DNA of 40,384 bases from Succinatimonas hippei YIT 12066 (GTDB taxonomy: Bacteria; Pseudomonadota; Gammaproteobacteria; Enterobacterales; Succinivibrionaceae), in assembly GCF_000188195.1 (NCBI RefSeq), contig NZ_GL830971.1:1-40384 (forward strand), written 5' to 3'. The notes under the pieces were generated by a model that was not told the origin of the DNA, made no database searches, and was given only the letters and a program-made list of their open reading frames with translations. Positions within the stretch are counted from its first letter, which is position 1; each line of letters starts with the position of its first letter. The position numbers were made by a program, and so were the translations under genes. This document shows, one piece after another, positions 16,984 through 28,486 of this stretch.

Positions 16984-19050
16984 ATGACCACTGAAAATCT
17001 TTTATTAGAGCTTGGCACTGAAGAATTACCGCCTAAAGCATTACGTAAACTTGCTCAAGCTTTACATGACGATTTTGTAAAACACCTAAATCAAGCCGGT
17101 CTTAAATTCTCATCAGCACAATGGTACGCAACTCCGCGCCGTTTAGCTTTAATCATAAAAGATCTTGAGACCAAACAAGCCGACCGTGAAATTGAAATTA
17201 AAGGACCTGCAGTCAAAGCCGCTTTTGATGCAAACGGAAATCCTACTAAAGCTGCTATAGGTTGGGCTACTGCCAACGGTATTACCGTTGATCAAGCTGA
17301 TCGTCTTAAGACCGACAAGGGAGAGTGGCTTTATATTAAATCCGTAAAACACGGATCTGATACCGCGACTTTAATTCCGCAGATGTTTAAAGAAGCATTA
17401 AGTGCACTGCCTATTCCTAAATTAATGCACTGGGGTGATAAAAAAGAAGAATTTGTCCGTCCGGTACATACCTTGTGCATGCTTTTTGGCAACAAACTTA
17501 TCGAAGGTAATATTTTAGGGGTCAGCTCATCAAAGACAATTAAAGGTCACCGTTTTATGGGACAGCAGACCTTAACCGTCGATAGCGCCGATTCTTATTT
17601 ATCTCAATTAAAAGATGAAGGTGCAGTTATCGCCAACTACGATGAGCGTAAAGCTTCAATTAGATCTCAAGTTGAAAAGTTGGCTTCTTCCATAAACGGG
17701 GTAGCTGATTTAGATGATGCATTGCTTGAAGAAGTAACCTCTCTGGTAGAAAACCCTCACGTTTTCCTGGCATCTTTTGAAGATCGCTTCTTAAAAGTAC
17801 CGTCTGAAGCTCTCGTTTACACCATGAAAGGAGATCAGAAGTATTTCCCGATTTATGATGGTCAGGGAAAACTTTTGCCTAAATTTGCTTTTGTCAGCAA
17901 CATTAATCCTTCTGACACAACTGCATTAATTTCAGGAAATGAGCGTGTAGTAAGACCGCGCTTATCAGATGCTGAATTTTTCTTCAACACTGATCGTAAA
18001 CAATCTTTAGAATCATTCTTCCCACGCCTTGAGACCATCGTCTATCAAAAAGACATCGGTACTATTGCGTATCGTTCAGAGATAGTAGGAAAACTGGCAG
18101 CTTATATAGCTTCTCTCATTAATGCCGATCCGCAGCTTTGTGAAAGAGCTGCCCACTTGGCTAAATGCGATTTAGCTACCACACTGGTAACCGAATTCAC
18201 CGACACCCAAGGTATTATGGGTATGCATTACGCAGAGCTTGACGGTGAAGATCAAAATGTCGCTGAAGCTATTTTTGAACAATATTTACCGCGTTTTGCC
18301 GGAGATAAAATTCCTACAAAGCCGGTTCAAATAGCTGTAAGCCTGGCAGAAAAGCTCACTACTTTAATCGGTATTTTCGGTATCAACTTACTTCCTAAGG
18401 GAGATAAAGATCCGTACGGTTTAAGAAGAGCTGCAATTGGTCTTATCCGTATTGTTATCGAAAACAAACTTGATTTTGATTTAGTTGATGTCATCAATCA
18501 AGGTTGTGAATTATTAAAAGATAAATTCAAAGCCGATAACACCGGAAAGAATGTAGCAGACTATATCTTCGGTCGTTTGAAAGCGTATTATCAAGATCAA
18601 AATATCGGCGGAGAAATTTTTGCAGCGGTGCTTTCAACACATCCTACAAATCTTCTTGATTTTGATAAACGCATTAAAGCAGTAGTAAAGTTTAAAGAAC
18701 TTCCTGAAGCTACTGACCTTGCTTCTGCTTACAAGCGTGTCGCAAATATTCTTTCTAAGAACGAAAAACACGATGGCGAGATAATGACCAATCTTCTTAA
18801 AGAGGATGCCGAGATTAAACTCGTTGATCACTTAAATCATTTATTGCCGGTTATTGATGAACTTTATAATCACGGTGATTATGAAAGAGCACTGACTACG
18901 CTTGCAGAGCTCAAAGAAGATGTTGACGGTTTCTTCGAACATGTTATGGTAAATGTTGAAGATCCTCAGGTAAAAGCTAATCGAATTGCGATTTTGCAAA
19001 AGCTTAATGCTGTCTTCTCCAAGACTGCTGATATTTCAGTTCTTTATTAA
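16984..19050 (+). CDS. glyS: Glycyl-tRNA synthetase beta subunit
   Basis: Beta chain of glycyl-tRNA synthetase, required for tRNA recognition and activity with GlyQ. It has 688 residues (E. coli 689). The N terminus LLLELGTEELPPKALRKLA and the conserved blocks KGHRFMG (about 187-193), GLYTMKGDQKYFP-like VYTMKGDQKYFP, LSDAEFFFNTDR and DPYGLRRAAIG are present; the C-terminal anticodon-binding-like helical region ends VNVEDPQVKANRIAIL. AGGAATTAATC precedes the ATG. A strong terminator follows. Confidence 0.98.
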   Translation: MTTENLLLELGTEELPPKALRKLAQALHDDFVKHLNQAGLKFSSAQWYATPRRLALIIKDLETKQADREIEIKGPAVKAAFDANGNPTKAAIGWATANGITVDQADRLKTDKGEWLYIKSVKHGSDTATLIPQMFKEALSALPIPKLMHWGDKKEEFVRPVHTLCMLFGNKLIEGNILGVSSSKTIKGHRFMGQQTLTVDSADSYLSQLKDEGAVIANYDERKASIRSQVEKLASSINGVADLDDALLEEVTSLVENPHVFLASFEDRFLKVPSEALVYTMKGDQKYFPIYDGQGKLLPKFAFVSNINPSDTTALISGNERVVRPRLSDAEFFFNTDRKQSLESFFPRLETIVYQKDIGTIAYRSEIVGKLAAYIASLINADPQLCERAAHLAKCDLATTLVTEFTDTQGIMGMHYAELDGEDQNVAEAIFEQYLPRFAGDKIPTKPVQIAVSLAEKLTTLIGIFGINLLPKGDKDPYGLRRAAIGLIRIVIENKLDFDLVDVINQGCELLKDKFKADNTGKNVADYIFGRLKAYYQDQNIGGEIFAAVLSTHPTNLLDFDKRIKAVVKFKELPEATDLASAYKRVANILSKNEKHDGEIMTNLLKEDAEIKLVDHLNHLLPVIDELYNHGDYERALTTLAELKEDVDGFFEHVMVNVEDPQVKANRIAILQKLNAVFSKTADISVLY

Positions 19051-19067
19051 GTTTATTTGATTAATTA

Positions 19068-19091
19068 AGCCAGCCGCGTGCTGGCTTTTTT
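19068..19091 (+). terminator. Rho-independent terminator of glyQS
   Basis: AGCCAGC (19068-19074), loop CGCGT, GCTGGCT (19080-19086), then TTTTT. It abuts the first parS site. Confidence 0.93.
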
Positions 19092-19106
19092 GTTCCACGT
19101 GGAACA
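19091..19106. other. parS centromere-like site 1
   Basis: Perfect 16-bp palindrome TGTTCCACGTGGAACA, matching the ParB (Spo0J) binding consensus known from Pseudomonas and other bacteria. First of three identical copies within 1.15 kb, near the dnaA cluster. Confidence 0.9.
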
Positions 19107-19230
19107 ATTCAAAATTTATAAATTACATTTAAAACTCTTTCAATAAAGTCATTTATTCGTATTGATACATAAATTAACAACAGTAAAAATCACTGATGAG
19201 AAAGTTATTTAAATAAAAACAATTGTAAAA

Positions 19231-19246
19231 TGTTCCACGTGGAACA
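19231..19246. other. parS centromere-like site 2
   Basis: Second perfect copy of TGTTCCACGTGGAACA, exactly 140 bp after site 1, immediately beyond the 3' end of the exported orphan gene. Confidence 0.9.
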
Positions 19247-19249
19247 TAA

Positions 19250-20110
19250 TCATCTAATTATGCTCTGCAGAATTTGAATACGATTAATGTCAGCATAAGC
19301 TCCATCCATACCGATAACAATTTCTAAAAATGTTTTTGCTGCATGACATTGATCGCGATAAGAATAGGCTGAGGGATTACTCAGCACTAAAACAAAATTT
19401 TGTATCTCTTCTTTAGATGCAGTAGCAGCCCAATTTTCTAATGCCGAGGACATTGCTTGATCGGCCAAATATAAATCATTTGAAGTAATAATTTTCGGCA
19501 TAGGATATTTATCAAGTTCCGCAAATACTGCTTTTCTGACTAAGGCTAATTTATGACGTACTTCTGCATCTGATAATGAATTGTAGTAATCAATTAAAAC
19601 TTCTCTGATCTTAAGAGGATCAATAAAATCATTTCCAAATTGAAAAGCAGCGCAGGTCCTGTCATCCATAAAATTTGTAATTTCGTAAGTCTGCATAAAA
19701 TATTCTTTTCTTTCATTTGCAGATAATCTAAGCATTCCTTTAGTAGATAGATTTTCGACATATGACATAGCTACTAGAGCTGAATTTTTTACTATTAGAT
19801 TTATGTCATTAGGATTATTTGTAATAGGTCTTCCTAAAAGGGACTTTAATTCAAGCCAAAATTCATCAACCAATGCATCATTACTAAATAACAATTTTAG
19901 GTGTTCTTTTAAGAGTTGTCGCTTTACTTCACTTTTAAAATGAAAACTATTTAATGCTCCATCATATACTTCATCTGAATTGATGCTGCTCTTAAATTCT
20001 TTATATACCTGATCTTCAAATGTTCCTGCCGCATAAGAATTATATGTTGTAAAAACTATAAATAATAAAGCGACTAACAGATGCTTTACGTCTGCACTGC
20101 AAATACTCAT
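19250..20110 (-). CDS. Orphan exported protein, function unknown
   Basis: I do not recognise this 286-residue protein. The N terminus has a clear Sec signal peptide: hydrophobic LLVALLFIVF (11-20), probable cleavage after SYA (about residue 27). The mature part is predicted mostly helical, with no enzyme motif; it contains two cysteines (DRTCAAF and RDQCHAA) that could form a disulfide in the periplasm. The ATG at 20108-20110 has only a weak GGAAT upstream. The gene is AT-rich compared with glyQS and lies between parS sites 2 and 3, divergent from the next orphan gene. It looks like an accessory insertion beside the conserved gyrB block. Confidence 0.7.
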   Translation of the reverse strand: MSICSADVKHLLVALLFIVFTTYNSYAAGTFEDQVYKEFKSSINSDEVYDGALNSFHFKSEVKRQLLKEHLKLLFSNDALVDEFWLELKSLLGRPITNNPNDINLIVKNSALVAMSYVENLSTKGMLRLSANERKEYFMQTYEITNFMDDRTCAAFQFGNDFIDPLKIREVLIDYYNSLSDAEVRHKLALVRKAVFAELDKYPMPKIITSNDLYLADQAMSSALENWAATASKEEIQNFVLVLSNPSAYSYRDQCHAAKTFLEIVIGMDGAYADINRIQILQSIIR

Positions 20111-20224
20111 AATGGATTCCTAAATAATCTTCCCCAAACAGATTATCAAGAAAGTATTAACAAAGATGAGGCTAACATAACACATTACATATCAACATCA
20201 GGATAAAGTATAAATTAAATGTAA

Positions 20225-20240
20225 TGTTCCACGTGGAACA
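20225..20240. other. parS centromere-like site 3
   Basis: Third perfect copy of TGTTCCACGTGGAACA, in the divergent intergenic region between the two orphan genes, 994 bp after site 2. Confidence 0.9.
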
Positions 20241-20301
20241 ATTTTGTATTGTTAAAATTAAAAATTAAAATATAAATATAGAAAACGAAATAAGGAGAAG
20301 A

Positions 20302-21339
20302 ATGATGCATAAAAAAGTTTTAGCACAATTAAATAAGTGTTATTCAATAGCTCCCCTACACTACATGAATGAAGACTATTTTCTAGTAGCATCTGAAAAA
20401 AACGACCCGTGCTTATTGTTTGATCTTGACGGTAATATTATTGCTAACATTTGGGATGGTCCGGGCGGCACAATGTCCATGGCACAAATTCCTGATAGCA
20501 ATGGAATCTTTTTAGCTACACAAAAATTTTATTCTCCTGACGACTCAATATACAGTGAAATAGACATAGTCTACCCGACTGAACTGTTTAAATGGCAAAC
20601 CAAAAAACTTTGCCATTTACCATTTGTTCATCGTTTTGGTATCTTAAAAACACCGCATGAAAATTATTTAGTTGCATGCACAATCAAATCATCACACACT
20701 TTCATGGGTGATTTTTCAACCGGTGGAAAAATTTACGCAGCACCTCTTCCTAAAGAAATACAAAACTTAAAAGAACCTTTCCGCTTTGACGTAATTAAAG
20801 ACGAACTTTATAGAAACCACGGTTTTTACATAATGCATGAAGCAGACGGTGACTTTGTAATAACTTGCAGCGATGAAGGTGTTTTCAAAGTTGAACCTCC
20901 CAAAGAAAATGGTGGTCCGTGGAACATAAAACAATTAATAGCAGAGCCGACAAGCGATGCTGCATTATGCGATTTAAATAATGACGGAAAATACGAACTG
21001 ATTACCTTATCTCCGTTCCACGGCAATAAACTGAAAGTATATGAACTGGATAATAACGGTGTCTACAGACTTAAATATGAACATCTCCAAAACATGCCGT
21101 TTTTACACGCTATATGGGCAGATAAAATTGATAATCGTCCATGCGTTGTTATAGGGTACAGAGAAGGAGAACAAGAGTTATTTAAGTTAATGTTTAACGA
21201 AGACAAAAACTATACCTGTGAAATTATAGATAAACATTGCGGCCCGGCAAATGCATACATATACCATCACAAAGGTAAAGATATTATAGTAAGCGCTAAT
21301 AGAGAAATAGACGAAGTGACAATATATACGACAGATTAA
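20302..21339 (+). CDS. Orphan FG-GAP/VCBS-like beta-propeller protein
   Basis: 345 residues, no signal peptide, so predicted to be cytoplasmic. The sequence is rich in short beta-strand blocks repeating roughly every 45-60 residues (for example ENYLVACTIKSS, DFVITCSDEGVFKV, RPCVVIGYREG, DIIVSANREIDEV), as in a beta-propeller. DLNNDGKYELITL (about 229-241) is a calcium-loop/FG-GAP signature. AAGGAGAAG precedes two adjacent ATG codons; the first is taken. No catalytic motif is seen and I do not assign a function. It is divergent from the exported orphan gene, with parS site 3 between them, and convergent with gyrB. Confidence 0.75.
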   Translation: MMHKKVLAQLNKCYSIAPLHYMNEDYFLVASEKNDPCLLFDLDGNIIANIWDGPGGTMSMAQIPDSNGIFLATQKFYSPDDSIYSEIDIVYPTELFKWQTKKLCHLPFVHRFGILKTPHENYLVACTIKSSHTFMGDFSTGGKIYAAPLPKEIQNLKEPFRFDVIKDELYRNHGFYIMHEADGDFVITCSDEGVFKVEPPKENGGPWNIKQLIAEPTSDAALCDLNNDGKYELITLSPFHGNKLKVYELDNNGVYRLKYEHLQNMPFLHAIWADKIDNRPCVVIGYREGEQELFKLMFNEDKNYTCEIIDKHCGPANAYIYHHKGKDIIVSANREIDEVTIYTTD

Positions 21340-21351
21340 GTCAAAAAGAAT

Positions 21352-21385
21352 TGATAGCTCAGTGTCAATCTGAGCTATCTTTAGG
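21352..21385. terminator. Shared terminator between orphan gene and gyrB
   Basis: GATAGCTCA (21353-21361) and TGAGCTATC (21371-21379) form a perfect 9-bp stem between convergent stops. The minus-strand side has the better tail (AATTCTTTTT), so it mainly serves gyrB. Confidence 0.8.
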
Positions 21386-21392
21386 ACAGGAT

Positions 21393-24906
<3,514 letters not shown>

Positions 24907-24940
24907 ATTTAATTAGCACCGTAAAAGGCGCTAAGTTAAA

Positions 24941-26071
24941 TCAAACTACGACACGAGAAATAATATAACGGGTACGCACACCATACTCATAATCATTCGA
25001 ACAAGGCTCAATGAGCGTACTTACTATCGGATTTGCAAAACAAAAACGCACATTCTCAGTGGAAATAGCATTTAAAACTTCCATGACATAACCTGCGTTT
25101 AAAGACATATCAATAGGATGTAAGTTGTAGCTTATATTTAAAGACTCAGTTGCAACTTCGTGCTCTGAATTTTCTGTTTTTAAATTCAGTCTGTCATCAG
25201 CAAATACTAAATTAACAGCATTAACGCGTTTAGATGACAAAACGTTAACACGTGAAATAGCATTTTTAAGCTCAGCTCTGGGAACTTCAACCGAAACATC
25301 TATGCTCTTAGGAATAACCGCACGAACATTAGGATATCCGCAAATCAAAAGCTTTGACGTTAAAGTATATCCGTTACAAGAAGTCGATATTGAATTCTTG
25401 GTAAAAGCAAGTTCAACAGGCTCATCACTGTCCTTTAAAATCTTGGTAAGTTCTGCTGCACAACGACGAGTAAGATTTGAGCCTAAAGGCTGAGCAAGCG
25501 GCACATCCAACGTAGTCTCAATAACTGCCATACGATGACCGTCTGAGGTAAACACCGACACATTTTCTCCGTCAACCTCAAATCGCATGCCTTTTAAATA
25601 CTCACGAAAATCCTCGTTTGAAATGCAGAAAATAGACTTATCAATGATTGCTTTTAACTGGTTTTGCTTTAAAACAATTCTCTGCTCAACATCTTCATGT
25701 TCAAAAGTAGGAAATTCAAGCACGTTACGAGTACGAATTTGGAACTGCGCAGTACCGGAACTAACTAACAAAACTTCGTTACTCTCATCATAATCAAAAG
25801 TTACTAAAGCAGATTGATCAAGATTTTTACAAGAATCTCTTAACTTTGCCGCGTTTACAGTTGTGGCACCTTCAGATTCGACATCAGCAACCCCCGGAAT
25901 GACCACAGACATTTCAATGCTGTAAACAGTACATTTAAAAGTAAGCTCATTATTTTTAATACTGATTAAAACATTCTGAGTAATGTCGTCTTTTCCGCCA
26001 GGAGCCCCGGCGACGCCGGAAACCTGCGACAGATGTTTTATAAAAGAAACTAAAGGCAATGTAAACTTCAT
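24941..26071 (-). CDS. dnaN: DNA polymerase III beta sliding clamp
   Basis: Ring-shaped processivity clamp for DNA polymerase III. It has 376 residues, about ten more than E. coli (366). Three clamp folds are expected; recognisable blocks include NVLISIKNNELTF near residue 36, EYLKGMRFEVDGENVSVFTSDGHRMA (in two parts near 159-185) and NAGYVMEVLNAI near 321. The C terminus ends in RYIISRVVV rather than the common MPMRL. CAGGAT precedes the ATG. It lies 28 bases after dnaA. Confidence 0.97.
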   Translation of the reverse strand: MKFTLPLVSFIKHLSQVSGVAGAPGGKDDITQNVLISIKNNELTFKCTVYSIEMSVVIPGVADVESEGATTVNAAKLRDSCKNLDQSALVTFDYDESNEVLLVSSGTAQFQIRTRNVLEFPTFEHEDVEQRIVLKQNQLKAIIDKSIFCISNEDFREYLKGMRFEVDGENVSVFTSDGHRMAVIETTLDVPLAQPLGSNLTRRCAAELTKILKDSDEPVELAFTKNSISTSCNGYTLTSKLLICGYPNVRAVIPKSIDVSVEVPRAELKNAISRVNVLSSKRVNAVNLVFADDRLNLKTENSEHEVATESLNISYNLHPIDMSLNAGYVMEVLNAISTENVRFCFANPIVSTLIEPCSNDYEYGVRTRYIISRVVV

Positions 26072-26099
26072 AAATATAATCCTGACTTCTTAAGTTTGT

Positions 26100-27584
26100 T
26101 TATTCTTTCTTTAATGACAATAATAAATGGCGATAACGTGAAGCATACTCAGGATCTTCTTCTATACGTGTCCTGGTACGTTTAATAGCTTCATGAACAG
26201 AAGAATGATCTTTATTAAAATTTCTGCCGATATCAGATAGAGACAAAGCCGGAATTAAGTCACGCCCTAAGCACATGGCAGTAGCTCTGGCAATTGACAC
26301 CATTTTCTTTTTCTCAGCCGACTCCATTGATGGAACAGGAACACCGAATTCTTTTGAAACTCTTTCCTTAATCATATCAATGGTACAGATCTGATTAGAG
26401 GCATTTACAAGGTTGCCTAAAATCTTAACCGCATCTTCGGTCGTAATAGTTCCGAAAGCCTGTTTATGCGTATTAAGAGTTTTTATCGCACCTTCAATTT
26501 CTCGAACATTCGAGCGAATATGAAGAGCAATATATTGAATAATATCATCAGGCAAATCAGCATTGAGTTCTTTACACTTTTTAAGCGTAATTGCGGCTCT
26601 GGTTTCAGGACTTGGGGGAACAACCTCGCAACAAACACCTGAGCCGAAACGGGAAGTAAGACGCGGATTGAAATTTTTCAGATTTCCCGGCGGAACATCG
26701 GATGCCAAAATCAGCTGGCGATTGGGCTGATCAATAAAATCCGCGATGATATCAAAGAAAGTATCACGGGTTTTATCAGCCTTTATGAAGTTTTGAATAT
26801 CATCCACGATAAACACATCGTAAGATGTGTATAAATCCTGAAAATGCATTCTTTCATCATCATACGGATTCTTTTTAATACGTGCCATTGATTCAACGTA
26901 ATGACGAATAAATTCTTCGGCACGGGTATATATAAGAGAAACCTCCGGATGAGTTTCTCGGATACGATTGGCTATAGCAAAAAGCAAATGTGTTTTACCA
27001 AGCCCTGAAGCTCCGTAAATATAAAAAGGATTGTAATTCGAGGTTCCGGGATTTGCAGCAACGGCTACGGCCGTTGCATACAAAAGTTTATTTTCAGGAT
27101 CGGTAACATAATTTTCAAAAGTTTTATTCGGATTGATGTTACCGCTGCGCGTGTTTTTATTATGAAAATTCTTTGTTCCGTAAGTGCTTTGCGCCTGAAC
27201 CTGGGGAACTGCAGTTTCACGATTTAACTTAAAATCATAAGCAGAATTTTGACTTGAAACACCATCGTTATGAACGGCTGACGTCTGAGAAACATTTTGT
27301 GAAACCGGCTGTGAAAACGAAGGAGAAACCGATGCGCCGACTTCCACGGACAAACCTAAATCTTCCCTTCCGAGTAAAGACTTTGCGGCATCATAAAAAG
27401 TCGTACTGAATTTTAAAAATAAGCTATAAACCACCGGTGAATTGCATAAAAAACGGATTTTATTGTCTTGGACATCCATTTGCACCTGAGTGGCAAACAG
27501 CTGCACGATGGCTTTGTCTTTTTCATTATCCATAGACCTGACGACTGCAGCGACAGAGTCCAGCCAAACTTGCATATAATTCAT
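26100..27584 (-). CDS. dnaA: Chromosomal replication initiator DnaA
   Basis: AAA+ initiator that binds DnaA boxes at oriC and loads DnaB. It has 494 residues (E. coli 467), the excess being in the serine/glutamine-rich linker (about 80-140). Domain I is at the N terminus; the AAA+ domain has Walker A GASGLGKTH and Walker B VFIVDDIQ. Domain IV is divergent: where most DnaA proteins read FGGRDHTTV, this one reads FNKDHSSV (about 456-463), one residue shorter and with both threonines replaced by serine. Two ATGs are possible (27582-27584 and 27573-27575); the first is kept because of a weak ACGG upstream. It is divergent from rpmH, the usual gammaproteobacterial arrangement. Confidence 0.96.
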   Translation of the reverse strand: MNYMQVWLDSVAAVVRSMDNEKDKAIVQLFATQVQMDVQDNKIRFLCNSPVVYSLFLKFSTTFYDAAKSLLGREDLGLSVEVGASVSPSFSQPVSQNVSQTSAVHNDGVSSQNSAYDFKLNRETAVPQVQAQSTYGTKNFHNKNTRSGNINPNKTFENYVTDPENKLLYATAVAVAANPGTSNYNPFYIYGASGLGKTHLLFAIANRIRETHPEVSLIYTRAEEFIRHYVESMARIKKNPYDDERMHFQDLYTSYDVFIVDDIQNFIKADKTRDTFFDIIADFIDQPNRQLILASDVPPGNLKNFNPRLTSRFGSGVCCEVVPPSPETRAAITLKKCKELNADLPDDIIQYIALHIRSNVREIEGAIKTLNTHKQAFGTITTEDAVKILGNLVNASNQICTIDMIKERVSKEFGVPVPSMESAEKKKMVSIARATAMCLGRDLIPALSLSDIGRNFNKDHSSVHEAIKRTRTRIEEDPEYASRYRHLLLSLKKE

Positions 27585-27644
27585 GAATTTATAACCGTAA
27601 AAGAATGTGAAATACAGTTATGAGATCATATCATAGTTTGGGTG

Positions 27645-27674
27645 TTGACCTAAACTCTAATATAAGAGTAAAAT
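27645..27674 (+). promoter_or_regulatory. Promoter of rpmH-rnpA
   Basis: -35 TTGACC (27645-27650), 18-base spacer, -10 TAAAAT (27669-27674). A short hairpin AGACG/CGTCT (27725-27729, 27737-27741) lies in the leader before the ribosome binding site. No DnaA-box cluster was seen in this dnaA-rpmH spacer. Confidence 0.65.
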
Positions 27675-27757
27675 GTCGTGTTCAAAAGCGATCTGAAGTA
27701 TTGATCGCATTAACCTTAGTAAAAAGACGTTAAAACCGTCTCTTGGAGTATTTTTAA

Positions 27758-27901
27758 ATGAAACGTACTTTCCAGCCTAACGTTTTAAAACGCAAGCGCA
27801 CCCACGGTTTCCGCGTACGTATGCGTACTGCTGACGGCCGCAAAGTCCTGGCTCGTCGTCGTGCCAAGGGTCGTAAGCGTTTGACAACCGTTAATGACTA
27901 A
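27758..27901 (+). CDS. rpmH: 50S ribosomal protein L34
   Basis: 47-residue ribosomal protein bL34 of the large subunit, beginning [20 protein letters not shown] and containing [13 protein letters not shown], the family signature. TTGGAG at 27743-27748 precedes the ATG. It is one residue longer than E. coli L34 at the C terminus; the last codons overlap the rnpA start by 8 bases. First gene of the rpmH-rnpA-yidD-yidC-mnmE run. Confidence 0.97.
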   Translation: MKRTFQPNVLKRKRTHGFRVRMRTADGRKVLARRRAKGRKRLTTVND

Positions 27902-28259
27902 TAATACCTTTCCTCGAGAATTAAGATTATTAAATTCTCGGGATTTTGATCAGGTATTTAAAAACCCTGTCCGCGCCAGTGCTCAGGGAATGCTTGTTCT
28001 TGCTAAAAACAACAATCTCGACAAGCCCAGGCTCGGACTGGTAATATCAAAGAAAGTCTTAAAACGTGCCGTTTGGCGTAATCGCATAAAACGCATTGTT
28101 AGAGAGACTTTCAGGAATTCACAAGACAACCTTCCCAAAGCTGATCTGGTTTTTATTGCCAGACCAAAGATAGGGGATATCAGCAACAGCGAACTGAGTT
28201 CAACACTTCAAAGATTATGGAACCACGTCTCTCGCCGCTTGGACAATCCGCAATCTTAA
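27894..28259 (+). CDS. rnpA: Ribonuclease P protein component
   Basis: Protein subunit of RNase P, which matures the 5' ends of tRNAs with the rnpB RNA. It has 121 residues (E. coli 119). The start [17 protein letters not shown] and the RNA-binding RNR motif [14 protein letters not shown] (about residues 62-75) are clear. It overlaps rpmH by 8 bases and yidD by 43 bases. Confidence 0.97.
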   Translation: MTNNTFPRELRLLNSRDFDQVFKNPVRASAQGMLVLAKNNNLDKPRLGLVISKKVLKRAVWRNRIKRIVRETFRNSQDNLPKADLVFIARPKIGDISNSELSSTLQRLWNHVSRRLDNPQS

Positions 28260-28468
28260 TGATAAGAACCTATCAAAAGCTCATCAGTCCGTTACTCGGA
28301 CAACATTGCCGCTTTTATCCAAGCTGTTCTCAATATACCCTTGAAGCAATTAAAGAATGGGGTCTTATTCGCGGCTCCTATTTAGGAGCCAAACGGATTT
28401 GCCGTTGCCATCCGCTAAATCCGGGAGGCATCGATCCGGTTCCTAAGAAAAATATAAACCCAAAATAA
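28217..28468 (+). CDS. yidD: Membrane protein insertion efficiency factor YidD
   Basis: Small membrane-associated protein that assists YidC-dependent insertion. It has 83 residues (E. coli 85). The conserved core is [20 protein letters not shown] (about 22-41) and [18 protein letters not shown]. The ATG at 28217 is preferred over the one at 28259 because the preceding residues ([10 protein letters not shown]) align with the E. coli N terminus; this gives a 43-base overlap with rnpA. Confidence 0.94.
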   Translation: MEPRLSPLGQSAILMIRTYQKLISPLLGQHCRFYPSCSQYTLEAIKEWGLIRGSYLGAKRICRCHPLNPGGIDPVPKKNINPK

Positions 28469-28486
28469 CCGCTAAAGGGTTAAAAA

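Noticed and set aside
20911-20926. Half-matches to parS inside the beta-propeller gene (CGTGGAACA at 20918, GTTCCACG near 21015)
   Set aside because: Only one half of each palindrome is present, within codons that make sense; not counted as parS.
27585-27757. oriC between dnaA and rpmH
   Set aside because: No cluster of DnaA boxes or AT-rich repeats recognised; the spacer is short and holds the rpmH promoter. With the divergent DnaA motif this is not a strong negative.
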